Assembly: GCA_002684605.1 (NCBI GenBank) | Contig: NYVM01000034.1 | Span: forward strand, 5,558-14,809 | Source of the DNA: Candidatus Pelagibacterales bacterium | GTDB taxonomy: Bacteria; Pseudomonadota; Alphaproteobacteria; TMED109 | Direction: 5' to 3' | DNA: 9,252 nt | Shown: in pieces, positions 6,449 to 9,252 of the stretch | Layout: each line of letters begins with the position of its first letter | How positions within the stretch are numbered: position 1 is the first letter of the stretch | Program-made: the position numbers and the translations under genes | The notes under the pieces: generated by a model | What the model was told of the DNA's origin: nothing | Database searches by the model: none | The model's input: the letters and a program-made list of their open reading frames with translations, nothing else

Positions 6449-6526
6449 AAAAAAGTTCGAAATAAGGTCGCTCAGGCCCACCAAAGCGGAATTCATCTCA
6501 TCATGAGACATTGTATCGCTTTTTTT
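6449..6526 (+). repeat. dispersed structured repeat, copy C
   Basis: This full-length copy has AAAAAAGTTCGAAATAA (6449-6465), a hairpin GGTC-GCTCA-GGCC (6466-6478), the conserved CCACCAAAGCGGAAT and the terminator hairpin. The first hairpin differs in sequence from copy A (GGACC/GGTCC), but both halves have changed so that pairing is kept. That covariation indicates selection on structure. It begins 5 nt after the stop of the LPP20-like gene. Confidence 0.9.
6483..6526 (+). terminator. intrinsic terminator of the envelope operon
   Basis: Outer stem AAAGCG (6483-6488) / CGCTTT (6517-6522), an inner stem TCTCA/TGAGA around loop TCA, and a run of seven T (6520-6526). The outer stem is shorter than in copies A and B because the next base pairs are lost. 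It is placed directly after the last gene of the module, as expected for termination. Confidence 0.75.
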
Positions 6527-6571
6527 ATAGTCACATATTAATTTAGTTTTTTATAATTTAAAAATAATGAA

Positions 6572-6613
6572 CTAACTTTGTATAACTTTTATATTTATAA
6601 GCTATACAGTTAG
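6572..6613 (+). promoter_or_regulatory. photolyase promoter with a long dyad
   Basis: TAACTTTG (6573-6580) is an exact TAnnTTTG -7 box about 57 bp before the photolyase ATG; a -33 element is not obvious. The box lies in the left arm of an inverted repeat: CTAACT-TT-GTATA (6572-6584) pairs with TATACAGTTAG (6603-6613) over 11 bp with a two-base bulge, and the 18-base centre can extend the stem (CTT/AAG, AT/AT). A DNA dyad over a -7 box is a natural repressor or activator site. Transcribed from further upstream it would be a stable leader hairpin. Confidence 0.5.
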
Positions 6614-6637
6614 GTTTATCAAAAAATATTTAATTAA

Positions 6638-8089
6638 ATGATGAATGAATTAAATATAGTTTGGCTGAAGAGAGATTTAAGAACATATGATCATGCGCCA
6701 TTATATGAGGCTGAAAAATTAAAAGATGACTATGTAATCATATATTTTTTTGAACCCTCTTTAATGAAGGGGCCTGATTTTAGTGAAAGACATCAACAGT
6801 TTATTTATCATTCAATATTAGATATAAATCATTTTTTAAAAGAATATAATAGAGAAGTTAAAATTTTTAATAATGATGCACTAAAAATTTTTAAATATCT
6901 GATTTCTAAGTATAAAATAAATAAAGTATTATCTTATCAAGAAAGTGGCACATTAAAAACATGGAATAGAGATGAAAGTGTTAGTAAATTACTTAAATCT
7001 AATAACATAAAATGGATTGAATTTGAAAATCAATCAATAATTAGGGGAGCAACTAATCGAATAGGTTGGGATAAAAAATGGTATACTTATGCGAGTTCTA
7101 AAATCATAGAAAATGTATTTAGCTACAATAAATTTAATTTTAAAGTTAATGATTATTTAATTAATATTGATAATTATTCATATTTAAAAAACTATCCAAA
7201 AAGTTTTCAACCTGCAGGACAAAAATATGCTCTTAAATACCTTAAGTCATTTGTCAAAGATAGAGCAAAGCTTTATAATTATAACATTTCAAAACCTGAA
7301 ATGAGTAGAACTTCATGTAGTCGATTATCAACTTACTTAGCATGGGGTAATATAAGCGTTAGGTTTGCATACCAATACATCAAAAACTCGTCGAATTACA
7401 AAAAAAATAAAAATCATTTTACAGGCTTTATTTCAAGATTAAAATGGCGGTCACACTTTATTCAAAAATTTGAAACAGATTGTAGTTACGAATTCGAATG
7501 TATTAATAAGGGATACGAAATGATGAGTTATAGCAATAATAATGTATTTCTTGAAAATTGGAAACAGGGAAAAACAGGTTTCCCATTGGTAGATGCCAGT
7601 ATGCGGTGTTTAATAAATAATGGTTGGTTAAATTTTAGAATGAGAGCTATGCTAGTTTCATTCCTTTGTCACCATCTAGAACAAGACTGGAAAAGAGGCG
7701 TTTATTATATGGCAAGATTATTTTTAGATTATGAGCCAGGCATTCACTACACTCAATTTCAAATGCAAGCCGGAGTTACTGGAATAAATTCTATTAGAGT
7801 ATATAACCCAATCAAACAATCAAAAGAAAAAGATTCTGATGGTGCTTTTATTAAAAAATGGTTGCCAGAGCTATCAAATTTTGATGTGCCATTTATTCAC
7901 GAACCTTGGAAATTTACTGCATTTGACTTGATTGACAAAACGATTCCATTGTTTTATAAAAATCCAATAATATCTGTTGATTTAAAAAGAACAAAGACAA
8001 TCAAACAACTTTGGAGCCTAAAAAGTAACCAAATAGTTAAACAAGAATCAAAAAGACTATTGAAAGTACACGTAAGACCAAAAAAATAA
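6638..8089 (+). CDS. photolyase/cryptochrome-family flavoprotein with atypical FAD pocket
   Basis: This 483-residue protein has the full two-domain layout of the DNA photolyase/cryptochrome family. An N-terminal alpha/beta antenna domain starts NIVWLKRDLRTYDHAPL (6-22). The helical FAD domain contains SRTSCSRLSTYLAWGNIS (223-240), FISRLKWRSHF (264-274), WKQGKTGFPLVDASMRCL (308-325), GWLNFRMRAMLVSFLCHHLEQDW (329-351) and RVYNPIKQS (387-395), then HEPWKF near the end. Typical members repair UV-induced pyrimidine dimers using light and FADH-, or sense blue light. An ungapped alignment by eye to E. coli PhrB puts His370 at the FAD-contacting Asn378, Phe374 at Trp382, Trp351 at Trp359 and Tyr298 at Trp306, so only the middle Trp of the triad is kept. 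DYEPGIHYTQFQMQAG (364-379) replaces the classical NNGGWQWAASTG. I believe this segment marks a bacterial clade annotated as photolyase, but I cannot assign CPD or (6-4) specificity. ATG 6638 or the adjacent 6641 is the start. Confidence 0.9.
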   Translation: MMNELNIVWLKRDLRTYDHAPLYEAEKLKDDYVIIYFFEPSLMKGPDFSERHQQFIYHSILDINHFLKEYNREVKIFNNDALKIFKYLISKYKINKVLSYQESGTLKTWNRDESVSKLLKSNNIKWIEFENQSIIRGATNRIGWDKKWYTYASSKIIENVFSYNKFNFKVNDYLINIDNYSYLKNYPKSFQPAGQKYALKYLKSFVKDRAKLYNYNISKPEMSRTSCSRLSTYLAWGNISVRFAYQYIKNSSNYKKNKNHFTGFISRLKWRSHFIQKFETDCSYEFECINKGYEMMSYSNNNVFLENWKQGKTGFPLVDASMRCLINNGWLNFRMRAMLVSFLCHHLEQDWKRGVYYMARLFLDYEPGIHYTQFQMQAGVTGINSIRVYNPIKQSKEKDSDGAFIKKWLPELSNFDVPFIHEPWKFTAFDLIDKTIPLFYKNPIISVDLKRTKTIKQLWSLKSNQIVKQESKRLLKVHVRPKK

Positions 8090-8110
8090 TAACTAATAAT
8101 CATAAATAAA

Positions 8111-8983
8111 ATGAATTATATAGAAAGTAAAATATTTGATTTTTTTATTTCAGATAAATCAAAAAAAAATATTGAAAAATACGTTTTAGTAGCTTCAGTA
8201 ATTAGCTTCATTTTTCATTTAATTCTTATTTATCTTAATAAATTTGAAGTGGTCAAAATTTATGATCCATATAATTTACTTAACAATCCTATTTCAGCAA
8301 TTTATACTCCTTTTTCATTTATTTTAATCTATGAAATTTATCTTCTAATTTATTATCTGCCACGATCTATTTCGACTTATATATCTAAACAATTTGAAAT
8401 TATTACACTTATTGTAATTCGAAGAATTTTTAAAGATATTTCAGATATGGATATTACAAAAGATTTAATTTTTAATGCCATTAACAAAAATATTTTTATT
8501 GATTTGATTGCTGCTTTACTTTTATTCTTTTTGATTTATCTTTTCAGAAGAAATTCGATTAAATCAGAAAGAAACTCTGACCAAGAAAGTTTCAATACAT
8601 TTGTACGAATTAAAAAATGGACTTCATGTTTGTTAATTCCAATATTATCAGCATTAGCAGTAATTAACTTTGTAATTTGGCTAAGTGCAAGTTATTTTAA
8701 TCCAGTAGAATTATCATCAATAAACAGTATATTTTTTGATGAGTTTTTTCAAATTCTAATCCTAGTTGATGTGTTATTATTAATTTTTTCATTTTTTAAT
8801 TCTGATTCATTTCATACTATAATTAGAAATTCTGGATTTATTATTTCTACCATACTTATTAGAATTTCTTTCATGGCTGAAGGATTAATAAATATCATTT
8901 TAATTCTTAGCTCTTTGCTGTTTGGGCTTTTCATATTGTTAATATACAACGAATGTGAAAAAAGAAATTTATTCAGAAATTGA
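8111..8983 (+). CDS. polytopic membrane protein of unknown function
   Basis: This 290-residue protein has about seven hydrophobic segments: 24-43, 62-83, 127-145, 172-194, 211-230, 240-256 and 257-279, plus a possible amphipathic helix near 95-108. Basic loops (147-155, 166-170) and the C-terminal ECEKRNLFRN point to cytoplasmic sides. The most distinctive stretch is FFDEFFQILILVDVLLLIFSFF (208-229) followed by SFHTIIRNSGFIISTILIR, where acidic and basic residues within or next to the membrane suggest functional sites. I do not recognise a named family. It lies 21 nt after the photolyase with no terminator or promoter box between, so the two are probably co-transcribed, and a link to light response or stress is inferred only from that. 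No signal peptide is needed; the ATG at 8111 is the first in frame. Confidence 0.75.
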   Translation: MNYIESKIFDFFISDKSKKNIEKYVLVASVISFIFHLILIYLNKFEVVKIYDPYNLLNNPISAIYTPFSFILIYEIYLLIYYLPRSISTYISKQFEIITLIVIRRIFKDISDMDITKDLIFNAINKNIFIDLIAALLLFFLIYLFRRNSIKSERNSDQESFNTFVRIKKWTSCLLIPILSALAVINFVIWLSASYFNPVELSSINSIFFDEFFQILILVDVLLLIFSFFNSDSFHTIIRNSGFIISTILIRISFMAEGLINIILILSSLLFGLFILLIYNECEKRNLFRN

Positions 8984-8993
8984 AACTGCTTAA

Positions 8994-9089
8994 ATGATTT
9001 TAAAAGATAAAAGTAAACCTGTATTAGTAATTGGCGCCAATGGATATATTGGGAGTTGGATTACTAAAGAATTACTTGATAATAATTAA
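8994..9089 (+). pseudogene. truncated Rossmann-fold NAD(P) oxidoreductase (N-terminal stump)
   Basis: A 31-codon frame, 10 nt after the membrane-protein stop, reads MILKDKSKPVLVIGANGYIG and then SWITKELLDNN-stop. It is the opening beta-alpha unit of an extended SDR/NAD-dependent epimerase: a hydrophobic strand, the GxxGxxG dinucleotide loop (G14, G17, G20) and the first helix. Such proteins are 250-350 residues long, and nothing recognisable follows the TAA (9087-9089), so the gene is truncated. SDR or NAD-epimerase genes are found beside photolyase genes in some bacterial light-induced clusters, so it was probably the third gene of this operon. Confidence 0.7.
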
Positions 9090-9233
9090 ATTAACAAGTG
9101 TTATTCAAATAAGGCTAATTCAATTTTAAGTTGATGGATTCTATTTTATTTTAGTAGATACTCATTCTTATAAGTCTTTTCTAAGTTTAGGTATGGGATA
9201 TATTAAGCTTGTTGAAATAATATCTAATTGAAT
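9090..9233. other. degenerate tail between Rossmann relic and repeat D
   Basis: No intact gene is present. One plus-strand frame is open from 9130 to a TGA at 9229-9231, reading VDGFYFILVDTHSYKSFLSL and then GMGYIKLVEIISN-stop, with no start codon after an upstream TAA. The TGA sits 2 nt before repeat D, about the same gap as between the envelope operon's last stop and repeat C. So it may be the 3' end of the gene whose 5' end is at 8994, the middle having been deleted. The sequence match is too weak to prove this. Confidence 0.3.
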
Positions 9234-9252
9234 AGTTCGAAATAAAGACGCT
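9234..9252 (+). repeat. dispersed structured repeat, copy D (cut by window edge)
   Basis: AGTTCGAAATAAAGACGCT matches the lead of copies A and C (AGTTCGAAATAAGG) with one change, then GACGCT resembles GTCGCT of copy C. The rest lies beyond the right edge. Orientation is the same as in the other copies, and it closes the photolyase module as copy C closes the envelope module. Confidence 0.75.

Noticed and set aside
394..6526. Repeats as integron attC sites
   Set aside because: The cassette-like layout and hairpin fold recall attC, but there is no GTTRRRY core (GTTCGAA does not fit), no matching inverse core at the other end, no integrase in view, and the modules are multi-gene operons with their own promoters. 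The 3' half is a good intrinsic terminator.
1..9252. CRISPR array, prophage, transposon or defence system
   Set aside because: No short evenly spaced repeats with unique spacers, no cas, nuclease, transposase, integrase, phage structural or toxin-antitoxin genes could be recognised in any frame.

Overview
The window looks like an accessory chromosomal region of a marine or otherwise aquatic Bacteroidota bacterium, probably Flavobacteriia or a close relative. The DNA is very A+T-rich. Candidate promoters carry the Bacteroidota -7 box TAnnTTTG, and starts lack a clear Shine-Dalgarno sequence. There are secreted proteins with signal peptides ending FSQ, NAQ or GQ, a relic of a type IX secretion (T9SS) type-B sorting domain, and GCTDPxAxNYNPxAxxDDGSC repeats, which are typical of Bacteroidota surface proteins. 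No rRNA, tRNA, CRISPR array, transposase or integrase was found.

Layout. (1) Positions 1-306, minus strand: N-terminus of a secreted protein that runs off the left edge. (2) 394-471: first copy (A) of a dispersed structured repeat, overlapping the likely promoter of the next operon. (3) 499-1958: a three-gene operon of a nitroreductase-family flavoprotein and two DoxX-like membrane proteins, closed by repeat copy B (1982-2035), which acts as an intrinsic terminator. (4) 2036-2182, minus strand: relic of a T9SS type-B C-terminal domain. (5) 2323-6443: a four-gene envelope operon: a coiled-coil/SPOR-like secreted protein broken by an in-frame stop; a Cys-rich lipoprotein with five GCTD-type repeats around a BamE/SmpA-like domain; a small secreted protein with a related BamE-like domain; and a large secreted protein with an LPP20-like C-terminal region whose signal peptide is out of frame at a T10 tract. 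Repeat copy C (6449-6526) closes it. (6) 6638-8983: a photolyase/cryptochrome-family protein and a seven-helix-type membrane protein, followed by a truncated Rossmann-fold oxidoreductase relic (8994-9089) and the beginning of repeat copy D (9234-9252).

The clearest large-scale pattern is that unrelated gene modules of about 1.5, 4.5 and 2.8 kb, all on the plus strand, are separated by the same repeat in the same orientation. The repeat has an AGTTCGAAATAAGG lead, a small hairpin, the conserved block CCACCAAAGCGGAAT, and a terminator hairpin with a T run. This looks like a cassette-type or recombination-prone island, or a genome-wide family of terminator-like elements at which gene modules are gained and lost. 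Four reading frames in or next to the modules are broken (T9SS relic, SPOR-like gene, LPP20-like gene, Rossmann relic), which fits rapid turnover.

Functionally, module 1 is probably redox or quinone-related. Module 2 is an uncharacterised outer-envelope set. Module 3 is a light/DNA-repair module whose photolyase departs from the canonical FAD pocket and Trp triad and is preceded by a strong dyad overlapping its promoter. The family assignments come from motif recognition by eye, without database searches.
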